DNA of 64,000 nt from Corella eumyota (taxonomy: Eukaryota > Chordata > Ascidiacea > Phlebobranchia > Corellidae), in contig OY720097.1 of NCBI GenBank assembly GCA_963082875.1, positions 15,508,501 through 15,572,500 of the forward strand, written 5' to 3'. Under the pieces are notes generated by a model, which saw only the letters and a program-made list of their open reading frames with translations, did not search any database and was not told where the DNA came from. Shown here in pieces: positions 24,201-40,700 of the stretch. Each line of letters begins with the position of its first letter. The first letter of the stretch is position 1. A program made the translations under genes and the position numbers.

Positions 24201-26766
24201 AAAATGAATATTAGATTACCAACTAGCTTTTATCACTTTAAAAGTTTTCAAGGTGTTTTCTATATTTAATTTTGGTAGTCTAAGATTATAATTTTACTTG
24301 ATAAAATAAACTTTGATAATAGGTTTAAATAAAAAAATAAATCAGGCCCTTACACAGATTTAAGGAATCCCACATAATCAGACCATATTTGATACGACAT
24401 TAAATCCATTCCAATTTTTTCTAGAGCAAAGTCATATGCTTGTGCCATTTTCTCCCTTCAACAATAAATAAGTCATAATAGGAGGCGGTAAAACATTTTT
24501 TTAATGATAAATAATAATTAAATGACAACTAACCGATAAGATGTTAATCCATTTTTTGTTTCCCTTACATATGTCAAGTAACATTTCCACAAATCAATAT
24601 TTAAAACCCTCATCAGACATCTTTGAAATAATTTCTCAACTTTTTCATAATTACGAGCTTTCATCTGTAACAATATTTAGGCAAAATTATTGCAAAAAAT
24701 GAGACAATCCTTGTTTATTTCTTAAATATTTACTTTTATCCAAACAAAACTTACCAAACTTAGGCATAGAGATATAGGCAAAATTTGATAGTTTGTAAAT
24801 TGCATTGTAGCATATAATTAAAATAAAAGAAAAAGGTCTGTTTTATGATTGTTGTATAAAAAACTAGCCTTACTGTTCATTAGACCATACCAATTGATAT
24901 GTGATTTTGTTATGACGACTTTCCTGTACGAGTTGTTTATATATAAAAATTTTATGTAATTTTTTATTTAATTAAATTTAAATAGCCTTGCTTTAAAGTA
25001 ACTGTTCTTCAAACACATCTAATCTATTGTATCAGCAAAAGTAAAACAAATTAGCTAGAAATAGTTGATATAAAAAGAATACTGTGGAAACAAAATAAAA
25101 TTTTTTTATAAAAATTATGTTATTTTATAAGTAATGGTTTAATTTCAAATTTTAGCGATTCTTTTTGGTAAAAAAAGGGTGTAGAAATGATATAAGAATG
25201 TTTTTAACTTAAACTGTTAAGAATTCTCCTTTTAAAACGCTTGTGAGTATAAATTGATTAAAAAAAAGAATTTTGAATGCTAGAAAATAAACATATTAAA
25301 AAGTGTTTTTAATTAAATCTATATTTAATTAATCTAAAGCTGTTTAAATTTTGCTTAAAAAAAACTAATTTTAGTTGAAAGGTTGTGAAGTTTACTTGAT
25401 AATCCTGTTTAAAAATAAATATAAGTTAGATTTTATAATTTAACGTGCAGGAAACCAAAGAAGCAAATTTCTTGAAGTATCAGTATTAACTTTGTTTCTT
25501 GACATTAATGGTATAGGTTTGCCAAAAGTGGCAAATAATAAATGAATATCTTTAAAATAATTATAGGTTTGTTACTTTTCATTGTACTGTCTCTGATTTA
25601 TTATAAAAAAGTATTTTTTGGTCTTTCCAAATAATTTAGGACCATGTACATATTCAAAGTATATAAATATATATTTTAAAGATCCTTAATCATAAAAGTA
25701 ACAAGAACTATTAAACCTGAGTGATCCAAAATTTAAATATCAAAAAAAAAACTTTTAACCTTTCACAAATCAATTATTAAACTAAAAGTTAAGAAACTAT
25801 GTCTAATTATTAAAACTAGTTTAGGTTCTCTAGTTCAGGTACATCTTGAAAAAATATAAACTATGATTTTCAGTAAGAAATAAAGGAATCCTGCTTGTTG
25901 AAAGTAAAAGATCAGTGTACTGCCTGACATTTGAAGAATTTAAAATCTATAATTTTATATGACTTTTTAAATAATATGTATTCTCCTTTCTTAATCAACT
26001 CACACAACAGAATATTTTTACAAATATGTGTTTAATGCAAACAAAGTTTGCCTGTTTATCGAGCAAAATTGAATTTAGAAATACACAGCGCAAATTGGAA
26101 CAAGAACATAGAAATTACTTAATGATTAATTCACATGCTATCTCCACAATTAAACGTTTTCTATAACTTTCACATTTTTGAGATCATATTTACTCTTCTG
26201 TGTACATGATTCAAGTAGCCTAATAGGTTGTCAAAAGAAGTTAATGTATTATGTTAGGTGATAAAATCATACATAAAAATGATGGTCAAACCTCTTGTTC
26301 AATATAGATTTTCCAATATCTTCCAGCAGTAGGAAATTGAGATACAAGTCGTTCATAAGTGTCCCTTGATTTGTTAATATTCTGAGTCTAGAAAAAAATT
26401 TGGTATTCAAAATTTGAAGCATAAAATATGCGATGTTTTAAACGACAAAATAAAAAAAATATTGTATAGGCTACGCTATATATATTAAATTTTTTTTTCA
26501 TTAACCTGTGCTTCACGAATTAAGATGTTCCATGCTTCTAAATCATAAGGGTTATCTTGTACTCTGCTTTCATTCTTTCGAACACGTTCTGGTACATACT
26601 AAAAATATAATTAAAGCAATAATAAATTTAACTTACAGACTTAATACAATTTAAGCAATAATGTGAAAATTAGTGATAATATCAGGGTCAGGCAGTATTT
26701 TGTTTAATAAATAATTGCAATATATAAGTCCACTTTTACCTCATCCTTTACTTTCTCAGTTGACAT
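21252..26766 (-). CDS. CSTF3: CSTF3 (CstF-77), HAT-repeat cleavage stimulation factor subunit
   Basis: About 18 exons on the minus strand give roughly 700 residues, near the family length. CstF-77 is the scaffold of the cleavage stimulation factor. It dimerises through its HAT repeats, holds CstF-64 and CstF-50, and directs pre-mRNA 3'-end cleavage. Diagnostic blocks include [59 protein letters not shown]-type [12 protein letters not shown], the C-HAT segments and the Pro-rich monkeytail region [17 protein letters not shown]. The start MSTEKVKDE at 26766 precedes [10 protein letters not shown]. All introns are about 60-260 bp except one of 1,627 bp between the exon ending at 26292 (YIEQE) and the exon starting at 24664 ([11 protein letters not shown]); see findings. 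The gene diverges from the MBT-protein gene. Confidence 0.95.
24665..26291 (-). promoter_or_regulatory. Oversized CSTF3 intron 3 with AATAAA signals, possible regulated intronic polyadenylation
   Basis: This is the only large intron in CSTF3 and falls directly after KIYIEQE. On the minus strand AATAAA hexamers occur at 25602-25597, 24968-24963 and 24719-24714. Read-through from exon 3 reaches an in-frame stop after one codon (GAG GTT TGA), so an intronically terminated mRNA would encode only the N-terminal quarter of the HAT domain. In vertebrates intron 3 of this gene has a conserved poly(A) site used for autoregulation; use here is inferred, not shown. Confidence 0.45.
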
Positions 26767-27456
26767 ATTAAAACCAAATTAAAAAACACAAAACTGCTTA
26801 AATGTTTTCTAAAATTTTCAAATATTTTTTATTATTAAAAACGAAAAAATGTGCGTGCCTTTTTAAACAGCGCCACCGTTCGAAGGGAGTATATTTGTTT
26901 ATTGAACTTATCCTATTTTTATGACTATTTAATATTCTTTTTTTTTTAAATTTGCTTAATCTTTATTAAAAAAAATTAATTTATTGCAGATAAAATTTTT
27001 ACTTTTTGTTTTAAATTAGTACCAATATTTAAAATTACTTTTTTACACTAATAATCTTTCATGATTATTGATTTATCCTCTGCCATATTGTTATTCGCTT
27101 TGACAACAATACCTTAGTTAGCAATCGGTAGATTAACCAGATGTTGACTGGCGCGATGAATGGAAAATTAAAGAATCAGACTTAACCGTTTTACGTGTCA
27201 CATATGTATAGTTGCATTTACTGAATGGAATCAACAACTGAATCAAAAAATAGTAATTAATAATTTTAAAAAAATCGTTAAAATTATTACTTACTGTTAT
27301 GTTTTTACATTTTTTTATTAAAATTAAAATAAAAAAATAATGTAAACAAAAGGTGATAAACGTTTTTGTAAAAATGGCACAAACAGACAATTATTCTAAA
27401 AAAAATTTGCATAAAAATCTCCATAAATTGAAAATATTAATGGAATAGATGTATTT

Positions 27457-28018
27457 CTTGGTGACCATGCCATAATGTATATACTATAAAATCTTTGTAT
27501 AAACATTATTACTTTTGGCGAATGCCAGACACTTCGGCCCCCGGACAAATATTGTTTGGAAAAGCGGCACTATTTGGCAAAATACGAGATAACATTATGC
27601 ATTGTCCTCCGTCACCTAAAAGCGCGTGCTTTCAAAACTTGTTTTTTATAGGTTTTAGTTTGTAAAATTAAAAAATTGACACGCCAAAAGAAAGATAACA
27701 TGTTCTTGCACATTATTATTTAAAAAAAATATTAATTAACTGCTTATTTTGTTTCAAATACTGTCTAAAAAACTGTATATAACTACGCGAAAATAAAATT
27801 TCTCGCGGTAATTAAAAAGCAAAATCCCCGCTGTTTTGAAAAAAAAATTTTGGCCGAAGTGTCCGGGGGCCGAAGTGTCTGGTTACCACTTTTGGCATGT
27901 TTTAAATCATTAAATTGATTTTGTAATTTTTTCCCGTCGCATTGTTGTAATATTAATTGTATATCAGATTTCTTATTTACTCTTATCAATGCGCGAAAAA
28001 CCAAAATAAAAAAAAAAA
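27457..28018 (+). repeat. Interspersed repeat copy A, interrupted by a younger insertion
   Basis: The two arms (27457-27519 and 27897-28018, together 185 bp) match the reverse complement of 55252-55437 collinearly. Shared landmarks are CTTGGTGACCAT at the start, TTTTTTCCCGTCGCATTGTT in the middle and CGAAAAACCAAAATAAAAAA at the A-rich end. An A-rich 3' end suggests a SINE-like or LINE-tail origin, but no tRNA promoter boxes were seen, so the family is unknown. Confidence 0.75.
27520..27887. mobile_element. 368-bp non-autonomous inverted-repeat transposon (MITE) with 9-bp target duplication
   Basis: The element is flanked by ACTTTTGGC on both sides (27511-27519 and 27888-27896). A perfect 23-bp inverted repeat lies just inside the ends, at 27525-27547 and 27860-27882 (begins CCAGACACTTCGGCCCCCGG). 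The right end repeats the GGCCGAAGTGTC unit once more. Copy B of the host repeat (55252-55437) has the undisturbed single GCCAAAAGT at 55380-55388, confirming the insertion. A 9-bp duplication fits Mutator-like elements (9-10 bp) best; Merlin (8-9 bp) is possible. There is no transposase. The ORFs crossing it are not genes. Confidence 0.85.
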
Positions 28019-28071
28019 TTCTGTTTTAAATAATATTTGACTATTTTTTTATTTAAAACGTTTGATTTTAG

Positions 28072-31840
<3,769 letters not shown>

Positions 31841-32636
31841 AATAGAAAACTTTTGTGCAATAAATTTGCCATCTGAAGTACTTTTATTTTACGAACTTGT
31901 TATTTTTAGTTGTACACGGCAAAGTTAATACTAAATTGTTTTTATGTTATTTTTCTGAATTGTTTTTTGTTGATAAGATGTATATATTTATCTTCAGTGT
32001 AGATATAATACATTTTCATTAAGCCTTTGATTTAATGAAATTCATGATATATACCGGTGGTTAAAAAGTATGTGATTTTTTTTTCAATTGGTATTCGATT
32101 CAGTAGCTGATTAAATTTTATATTTGCTATTTTTATATCCTACACTGTTTGTCAAAAATCAGTTATAAACTAAAAATGTGAGTAAAACCCAGTTAATAAT
32201 TAAAAATATACAGGTGTTTAAATTTTAATATAAACGAACAACTACCAACATTTCAGAGCTTTGAAAACTAAATCGCCTGCTATGTTATATAACATTCACA
32301 ATTAAAAATGCAAAGAATGCTTTATTTTTGAATTGAACAACAAAAAAATAATCTACAGGAAATTGCTTGGTCGATGGTTATTTTTAAAAAGTAAGTTAAT
32401 ATCTATAAATGAGCAGTGTAAAGTATTTGTGTGAATGATACACCACACTTGAACAAGTATCAAAAATTAAGTTACCAACATGAGGTTATGTGTTAAACAA
32501 AGCCCGAGCCTGATTAGCTTTAATATTTAGCACATGTATTTCTTGCAGTAGTTAAAATTAAATCCCAATCAAATTATATATACAAGAATGGACTGCAAAA
32601 GTTTTTGGTTAAAATGTACAAGATTTGCTATGATGT
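31841..32636. other. Convergent 3' ends of the MBT-protein gene and SUMO
   Basis: About 800 bp between two stop codons, AT-rich and without coding potential that I can support. It should hold both 3' UTRs. No repeat or structured RNA was recognised. Confidence 0.35.
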
Positions 32637-33534
32637 TCATTTAAAAAATCCTCCAGTTTGTTGGGCAAAAACGTCGATGGTATCATCATCCTCCATTTCA
32701 AGCTAAAAATTAATTTTGGTTTTATTTGCTGCTGATTTTATTTAAATTTAATCTAAAGGTAAAATAATGTTGAGTTTATGGTTCTTTCAAATTTTTAAAG
32801 CCATTAAAGTTATAAGTTGGTTGATAACCAAAAAAGTAACAAGAACATTGAAAAATATATAATTTTAAGATATTAATAATAACTAATCATATATTTATAT
32901 TTTGGGATAAGTTTCTATAGGGTTAGAGTATTAAGAACCTAAAAATGATAATAAAAACTGCAAAAGAAACGAGTAAATTTAAAACCCATTAACTTAACAT
33001 GATCCTAAAACTGAACTTACCTGATCAGGTGTGTCCGTTTCAGTTATTGCTTGGCCATCGAATCGAAATCTTATTTGATCATATGTTTGTTGCTAAACAA
33101 AGAAAAGGTATTTAACTTTAAAGTCATTAAAGTTATTTTATTTTGTGCACAGTTAAATATTTGACTTTTAAAAATAATTTAATATTTCTTACTTGTCGGT
33201 CGCAGTAAGCGTGCATTAGTTTTCGAAGGGGAGTGTGTTTTTTTATTTTAAATTGAACTACAGTACCATCCTAAAATAGAGAAGATTTTGGTTAATACTC
33301 TTACATTTATGCGTAAAAAAAGAGTACATTAATAAGGAATTACAATATTTACCTGACTTGTAACTCTAAGGTTAATATGGTCATTACATTCTGGTTTAAT
33401 TTCCTGTAAACAAAACATAAGTCAATTTTTGTATTTAGCTATACAATTACCCAATTTTTAAATCAAATGAATTTGTATGCAAATCAAAATATTACTTGAC
33501 TTGGTTTGGCACTGGGTTTATCTTCATCTCCCAT
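32637..33534 (-). CDS. SUMO2/3: SUMO2/3-type ubiquitin-like modifier
   Basis: Five short exons (from 33534 down to 32637) give 101 residues. The beta-grasp core is unmistakable: [57 protein letters not shown]. The precursor ends GG-FFK, so a SENP protease must remove three residues to expose the diglycine at 97-98. An N-terminal IKPE (Lys16) fits the sumoylation consensus used by SUMO2/3 to build chains, and it sits where vertebrate SUMO2 has VKTE. This supports SUMO2/3 rather than SUMO1. The start [10 protein letters not shown] is the only ATG in frame. The gene diverges from PDS5. Confidence 0.95.
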
Positions 33535-34016
33535 TGTTGATTTTTTGATATAAAAATTTAAGATTTTAAAAAGCACAACTGAAATGCCAGTTTTAAAAAT
33601 ATTCACCAGAATGCTATAAGTTGACAGGAAAATAAATAAAAATTTTACTTTTGAATTAACACATTTTTGTAAAACATAGTTAGGAATTTTCTTGATAATG
33701 TGTCTTGTTAGACTCTGAAACAGAATGTAAAACGTCAAAACGTTATTTGACTATATCGATTTTACGAATTTGTGGTTATCTAAAAACACCGGCGACCTGG
33801 TGCCAATTTTTTCCAACCCAATAAGCGTTAATTAATCTTTTAATTTACTGGGTTTATTGTTATGCTAAAATTTTATAACCCGATAGTTATTTAATAGTGT
33901 AAAATTAAAACTAACCCATTAAAAAACTGTGCTTATGCCTTAACAGCTTACCATCAACACCCTTTCCTAACACGCGCAGCCAGCTTCTCTTTTTTTACCC
34001 AAGTTTCAAAGACTGA

Positions 34017-34024
34017 TGACGTCA
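34017..34024. promoter_or_regulatory. Full cAMP-response element, 13 bp from a CCAAT box
   Basis: TGACGTCA is the complete CREB/ATF palindrome; the CCAAT box follows at 34037-34041. Such CRE+CCAAT pairs are typical of housekeeping promoters. Position relative to transcription starts is unknown. Confidence 0.45.
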
Positions 34025-34672
34025 TAAAATTCACAACCAATCAAAATAAAGTAATTTCTTGCGATAGAAAAAAGGAGGGAAAAAATTAAGTTTCCAAATA
34101 TAAAAAAACAAGCTCTTATTATTTGTATATATTAATAAATTATAATAATCGAAACAAAATCAAGTAATAAGGGAAATTGTTTAATGTTAATTGTATTTCT
34201 ACGATCTTTAATACCAAAAATTCGTTTTTAATTGCTTTCTCAACAAATTGTATTTTTTTTTATCCTCAATAAAAATTAATTATTGTTATTATCTTGTCAG
34301 TATGGTAAATGGTAAACAAGAATACTATATTATATTCTAGATTTTATTCATGTTATGTAAATTAAAATACTGCCTAAATGTTAACGTAATGTTGCCCAAA
34401 AAGTTTAAAATGTAGTGTTTTAAAAAGCAAACCAATAAACTATGTTATGTATGATCATTTACAAAAAAGTCATTAGTCATAACAATTTACAGAAGTAATT
34501 TATCAATGCATTACCAAACAACAAAAGTTGTCTAGTCATGTAGTGTATAAATATTATATAGATCAGTGTGTCGGTTTAAATATGTTTAAATGTTATTGTG
34601 TTTACTGCAAACTGTAGGGCACATACTCTGCCTTGCTGATTGCTTGCTTTAGTCTGTCTGTCTGTTAGTATG

Positions 34673-34714
34673 TTAAACTGCAAATATAATTTATTAAACT
34701 GCAAATATAATTTA
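34673..34714. repeat. Two perfect tandem copies of a 21-bp unit
   Basis: The unit TTAAACTGCAAATATAATTT (plus one base) is repeated head to tail with a 21-bp period. Neutral slippage is the simplest explanation. Confidence 0.75.
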
Positions 34715-34799
34715 TTATAATTTAAGCTTTTTGATTTATGTTAAATTTCTAATATTGTAGCGTTTACATAGTTTATTAGTTCTAGGCAAACTTCTAAGT

Positions 34800-37700
34800 A
34801 TGGAAGAACTACATCAAATTGAAGATATTGGGTTTCCACCCGGAGTGAAAGATGTTTCTGCTGATATGACTCCTACGGAAATGGCTAAAGCTCTAAAAGT
34901 AAAACAATTTTTTTTAAATAACTGATTCTGTTCAGATTGTATTTAAATGCTTTACTAAGGTACTTAAGAAATACCTTTTTTTACATATAGTCTATCCATT
35001 TTATTGCAATTATAAATTACTTGTTGCAGAAATGTTGCAAGTTTTTCTCACAACTCGAACAAGATGAGGAAGAGATGAAGCGAATGTATCTCCCATTTGT
35101 TAAATATATTGTGCAGGACGAGTTTCTTAATGAAGTTAAAGATGAGAATTGTAGAATTTATATTGGATGTATGTTGGCTGATGTTTTTCGACTTCATGCA
35201 CCTGAAAATCCTTTTCGAAATTTGAATCAAGTTAAGGTAACTATATTTGTGGTGTAGTTGGTTGAAACACTAGGCTTAACTACTCAGCAAATACTCTTGA
35301 TTAGCCAAAAACTACGTTGGCCCAAGATGTTAGCTACCCCATCACATTTAGGATGAAGACCTACAAATACCTTTTTCTAAAAAATTTACTGCTAAATTTT
35401 ATTTGTTACTGTTTGAAATTTTTTCTGTTTTATCAAAATATTTTTTTTGATTTAGAAAATCTTCTTATTTCTTATAAGTCAACTGGGTCAACTTAAAGAT
35501 ACAAGAGGCGCTTACTACACCAGAGCTTATCACATTCTTGAAAATGTTGCCACTATCAAATCGTTTAATATTTGTATTGATCTTGAAGAACCTGATGTTA
35601 CTACTGAGGTCTTTTCATTGCTGTTTAAAACACTGTTTAGTACTATTACGTAAGTTCAACATTAATAATAATAATTGTTAAAACAATTTATTTTAAGCTA
35701 TTGATTTAGCTTTTACAATACTTCAGTACTATGTTAGTTTTTATTGTTATGTTGTATGAATTATTATTTCTCTTACTTTGCAAATCTACTAAAGGCCATT
35801 TTTGTCTGCCCAGTTGTCATTTTTAATTTCACCGACAATAAATTTTTATTTAAACTTTATGTATCATGCAGGAATAGTCATGATAAACAGGTTCGAAGTC
35901 ATATGCTGGATATTATGGGATTTGCTATTACTGACAGCGGAAGTGTGCAACCAGAATTGTTAGATGTAATTCTGGAATGTTTACTTGATAGAACAAAAAA
36001 GTTAAACCGGAGTGCTTACGAATTGGCTAAAGAGTTGCTTATTAGAACATCTTCTGTAGTTGGTCAATACCTTATGGTGGTAAGTCTGATTGTCGGGTTA
36101 TATATTGCAACTGAAATTCAGTGTAGAGTTCTATTAAATTTTAATAAACGCTTTTTTTAGTAAGTAATAAATTAGAAGAGTAGAATTTAGAGCAAGTATA
36201 GTAAGCTTCGTGTAATTGAATTTTATTTCATTTTAGTTTTTCCAAGATGTTCTTTTATTAAATGAAAAAACAACAAACAAGTATTCTTCACAATGGCGAA
36301 AGTTAATACCGGAATTATACAAGACATCTCCCTTATTACTAACACACACCATCCCACAACTGGACATGAAATTAAAGGTAATCTAGCAAATTTTAATGCA
36401 ATTATTCTATATGCTATTTTTCATTTCAACTGCCTTTTTTTCTTTATCATTTTACTTATTCTCTATTTATATTAAAAATTATTATTTTAGGTTGATAATA
36501 CCCAAGAGAGGTTACATGTAGTTTTACTTTTATCTGAGATGTTTTCTGACAAAAATTCTGAACTAGCAGTAGAATATCCTATCTTGTGGAACTCATTTTT
36601 AAGTCGGTTCAACGACATAGATGCAGAGGTTTAATATTTATGCTTATATCAAATTAAGTTTATAGCCTTTATTATAAATTGCTAATCTTACCTTAAAAAA
36701 AAAAATTGTTAGTTTTTAAAAAATATTTATAGTAACAAAAAAAATATTATTTTTAAAGATTCGAGTAGCATGCGTTTTGTTTTGTCGGGAGTTAATAATC
36801 AATCATGGTAAGGATGTCCATCTTACAAAAGATGCTATTCCCTATTTTAAATCTCGTCGCCATGATGTAGATGACAATGTTAGAGTTGCTGTGGTAAAAA
36901 CAATTCGAGATATCGCGATACAAAACTTGCAATATGCTTCAGACGAATTTTTGGAGTTTCTAGAACAACGAGTTAAAGATAAAAAGGTTTTTAATAAAAT
37001 TTAGTATTTTATAAATACCTGTTTTTGGCATTAAAATAATTTAATCTGTTATTTAGGTTATGTATTTATTTGTAAACATATGCTTTTTGACTCCAATATT
37101 TTACCTGATTTTTCAATTTGATTTTGAATTGTTTAGTGGCGCGTCAGAGAAAGCTCGATAACTGCAATGGCGGACATATATAAGAAATATTGTACTGGTG
37201 AAAGTGCGTCAAGACTTCATGTCAAGAGATTAAGTTCGTTTAAAAACACACTTCTGCATCTTTATTACAGACAAAACTCGAATGACTAGTAAGTTGTTAC
37301 TTTAAAGCAAAATAGACCAAAATCTTAAGCTGGTATTTAATTATTTTAAAAAACATTAAAATCACTTTCGGAAAAAAAAAAAAATAGATTACTTATTTTT
37401 TGAAATAATAACAGTTTTTAATTTTTTTAGCTTATTGCTGGAAAAAATTATGGTAAATAGTTTGATTCCTTATTCACTGAGCAATATGGAAAGAATGAAA
37501 CTTTTGTTGGAACTTTACTGCACTGTTGATGACCTTGCTGCAAAGTAAAACTTATTTTTTAACAAAAGAAAATTGTTTTATATTTAAAAACTGTTTAAAA
37601 GTCGTTTGTAATTGTGTTATGCGTTTTAGGGCGTTCGTTGAGATTGTCAACAAACAAGAAATATTGAGAGGTGCATTGAAAAAAATTGTCAAGGCTCTGG

Positions 37701-40700
37701 AAATAACCGATGTAAGTTAAAACAAATTATGTTTTTGCAATTATTTGGATAACCTGATTGCAGAATTGTTAATTATGTTGTCTGTTTATTAATAATATAT
37801 ATAGAATTTAAATTCGATACATTCTCAAATTATTTTTTTAGGGTACTAAACCAAAATCTTTTCGGTAACCAAACCTTTTTTTGAATTTTTGTATAAATGG
37901 TGCTTTTGCTATTTGTCCATCCAAATAAACATCATTTTTTATTTTTAAATTTTTTTATAAAGTAACCAACGTTTTATATTTAGATAAAAGAAAGAGACAA
38001 AGTTATTTCCCAGATTGTGATTTATATTCTTGTTAACATGCCCGGAATGGCACAAAGTGGGAAGATAAATATTTACAAGTTCATCCAAGTGGTTAAAGAT
38101 GATGCGAAGATGAAGCAGTGGTTGTCTTACATTAGTGGAACTGAATATACAAGTCAAAAGATTGCAGTTGCTGTGGTAAGTTAAATTTTAAGCTTATTTT
38201 TAATCTAATTTTAAGGCATTATACTGTTAAAAGCTTATTGTTTTTGGATTTAAATTTTGAAAAGCTTTTCTCTTTCTAATTTCCATTGATAGTTTCATGT
38301 ATATATGGTTTATATAGATAAAATCCAAAAATAAATCAAAAACTTATAAATGATAATGGCTTTTATTGTAACCTGTGCACATATTAAATTAACACTAAGG
38401 AGTAGACTCAGAATGTAACCACATGAAATTAAAAATCTTCTTTGAAATTAACATTTCGTTAAGTTGATGACATAAATCTAGCATAGTACATTCTCCTGTC
38501 TTTCTCTTTTTAATTCTCCACAATTTCCAAATTGTTATTCTCTGTTCGTTTAGATCTTTAAAGTTGTGAATATTTGTTGCTAAACTCTTGATATTTCCAA
38601 TATCAATTTTAAGGTAAATTGCTGTTGCCAACCAGCCATCATCTTCATTTATTCTATTAACTAGCCTTTAAAAAATTTTTTAACTATAATGTGATTTAAA
38701 CAGGCTTATTATTCTCTTAGTTAACTAAACTGTTAAAAATTGGAAAAACTACTACATTTGTTTATGTATAACCTATACTTTTGTTGTTTAAAAGGTTGAT
38801 TAAAAAATTAGTTTTTAGTTTAATGTGGCAAAAAAAAACAGTTTGTAGTATATCAGTTTTCTAGTAGGTGACATTTTTGTTTAAACTATAGATTACAATT
38901 AATTTGATATTTACCTTTCTATCATTCGATCTGGTAACTTTGAGTTCATTTTCTTTTGTAACGGTTTGCTAAATGATTTTATCTGGGTAATATCTCCTTC
39001 TAGAAATTTATGTACAGGACAACCTGTATCTGTAAATGAATATTTATTGATTTTATTTTGACGTAACAGACATCTAATACAGAGGTTTGTTTAACATTTT
39101 ATCTAATCCATAGATATGTTTATTAAAACCTATTTGCAATTTATTTTCTAAATTGTTAAAATATTAAGTTGGTAGATATTATACAAACATTGTTAAGTTA
39201 ATTACCTGATTTTTCTTGCCACAAAAAACTGAAAACAGGCACAGGAACTCCAAAGTCATATAATTGTTTTGCTAAATCAATTGTTTTTTCATTGCTTGAA
39301 TATTTTTCGCTTATATCTTCTAAAGCATTGATTTCATCCCTCCACAGCAAAATGCTCAATAAAAACTTGTCAATGTAATTCATGGCATATTTTTTGCATT
39401 TTATAGCAACATGAGATATTTCGGTTTTTGATTTTAATAATCTCTCCCAGAGTTCTTGGTTTTCAGTTCCATCATCTAAAAAGTTTTGAAAAAATTCTGT
39501 ATTTTAATTTGTTGTTAGTTTTGTTTAAATAAATAGTTAGCGAAGCATGTTTTTTTAACATTGGCTGGGCCTAATTTGCAAATAGGTTTAAATTATAAAA
39601 TAGTTAACATATTTATTGTTTCTTTCACTATTTATTTTTGGATTTTCTGTGCCTTTTTACTTACTTCTAAAAGAGTATAAAATTCTTCTCCAACGAAATA
39701 ATATTTTGGCTAAATTCTGATTGGTTAATGGTTTTAATTGACAGCATACTTCTAAGGCAGGTATTCTTGCAGTATCACAACAGCATTTTAAAGCTTTGAC
39801 CTAAATAAGAACAATTTAGAAGTAAATAATATTTCTTATCGATAAAAATAATATTATATAATGATTATAGATTTCTTACTGTATAGACTGGTCGTTTCAA
39901 AATGCAATTTGGTATTTTGATATCAAATTCAAAATGAGTTGTCAGAATTTCATAATTTCCGTAAATCTCATATTTAACAACCTGGATTTCTTCTTTTATG
40001 TTAACCGATTTATTTCTTTTGATCATTATTGTTTCTCTAGTCAAATAGTAAATTAAATATATTAATAGCATTAGTTTAAGTATATATTGAGACGTAAAAT
40101 AAACCTATTAAGTTATCGATAAGTGTATAAAAAAATTATAATATTGCTATAAAAACATGTTATTATGAACTAAAAATTCATTTATTCTTACCTTGAAAAT
40201 TCTGGATTATGTTTGGGATCTAAAATATCATTTATCATTAAAGTATAAGGTTTACCCCATACTTGTACTGATACTTGACCCCACAAATAATAATCAAGTT
40301 TTATAGTTCCTTGTTCTTTGGTTGTTGTTTTTATAACTTTTATTGGTGCTTTGACACCATTGTCAATTGTAATTTTACTTGGTATATTTTCTTTGTGTGG
40401 TAGCTCACATTTGCATTGTATAAGCTCAGGCATGTAAAAGTCGAGTTGAAATTTAGGTTTTAGTGAGATTTTTGAAAACTTTTTCTTTTTGTCTTTTGAT
40501 GTATAAGAAAGCCAGTTGTTAAGCCAAACTTTTGCATTTGTTAAGTTCTTGGTTGTTAAATTAAGATTGCATTCTTGTCTTTCGTTTGTCTCATTAATCA
40601 ATGCATCTTCTTTAATATAGATTCCATTATTTGCTTTTGATTTGATTGACAGATACTTGCCAACACTCGTTATTTCTTGAATAGCAGTCTCCAAATTAGA

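Larger units (their letters stand above)
26767..28071. other. Divergent intergenic / 5' intron region carrying nested repeats
   Basis: Between the CSTF3 start (26766) and the first clear exon of the L3MBTL2/MBTD1-like gene. It must hold the CSTF3 promoter and probably the missing 5' exon of the MBT gene, or its intron. I found no convincing ATG-containing exon of the right phase here. It contains a repeat (27457-28018) interrupted by a 368-bp inverted-repeat element, both listed separately. Confidence 0.5.
33535..34799. promoter_or_regulatory. Divergent SUMO / PDS5 intergenic region with CRE and CCAAT
   Basis: 1.27 kb between two divergent ATGs. A full palindromic CRE (TGACGTCA, 34017-34024) and a CCAAT box (34037-34041) lie about 500 bp from the SUMO start and could serve either gene. 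A perfect 21-bp tandem duplication is at 34673-34714. A TATTGTAG string just before the PDS5 ATG looks like a 5' UTR acceptor. Confidence 0.45.

Noticed and set aside
27783-28004. 73-codon minus-strand ORF
   Set aside because: It straddles the right end of the inverted-repeat element and the repeat arm; no splice context or family.
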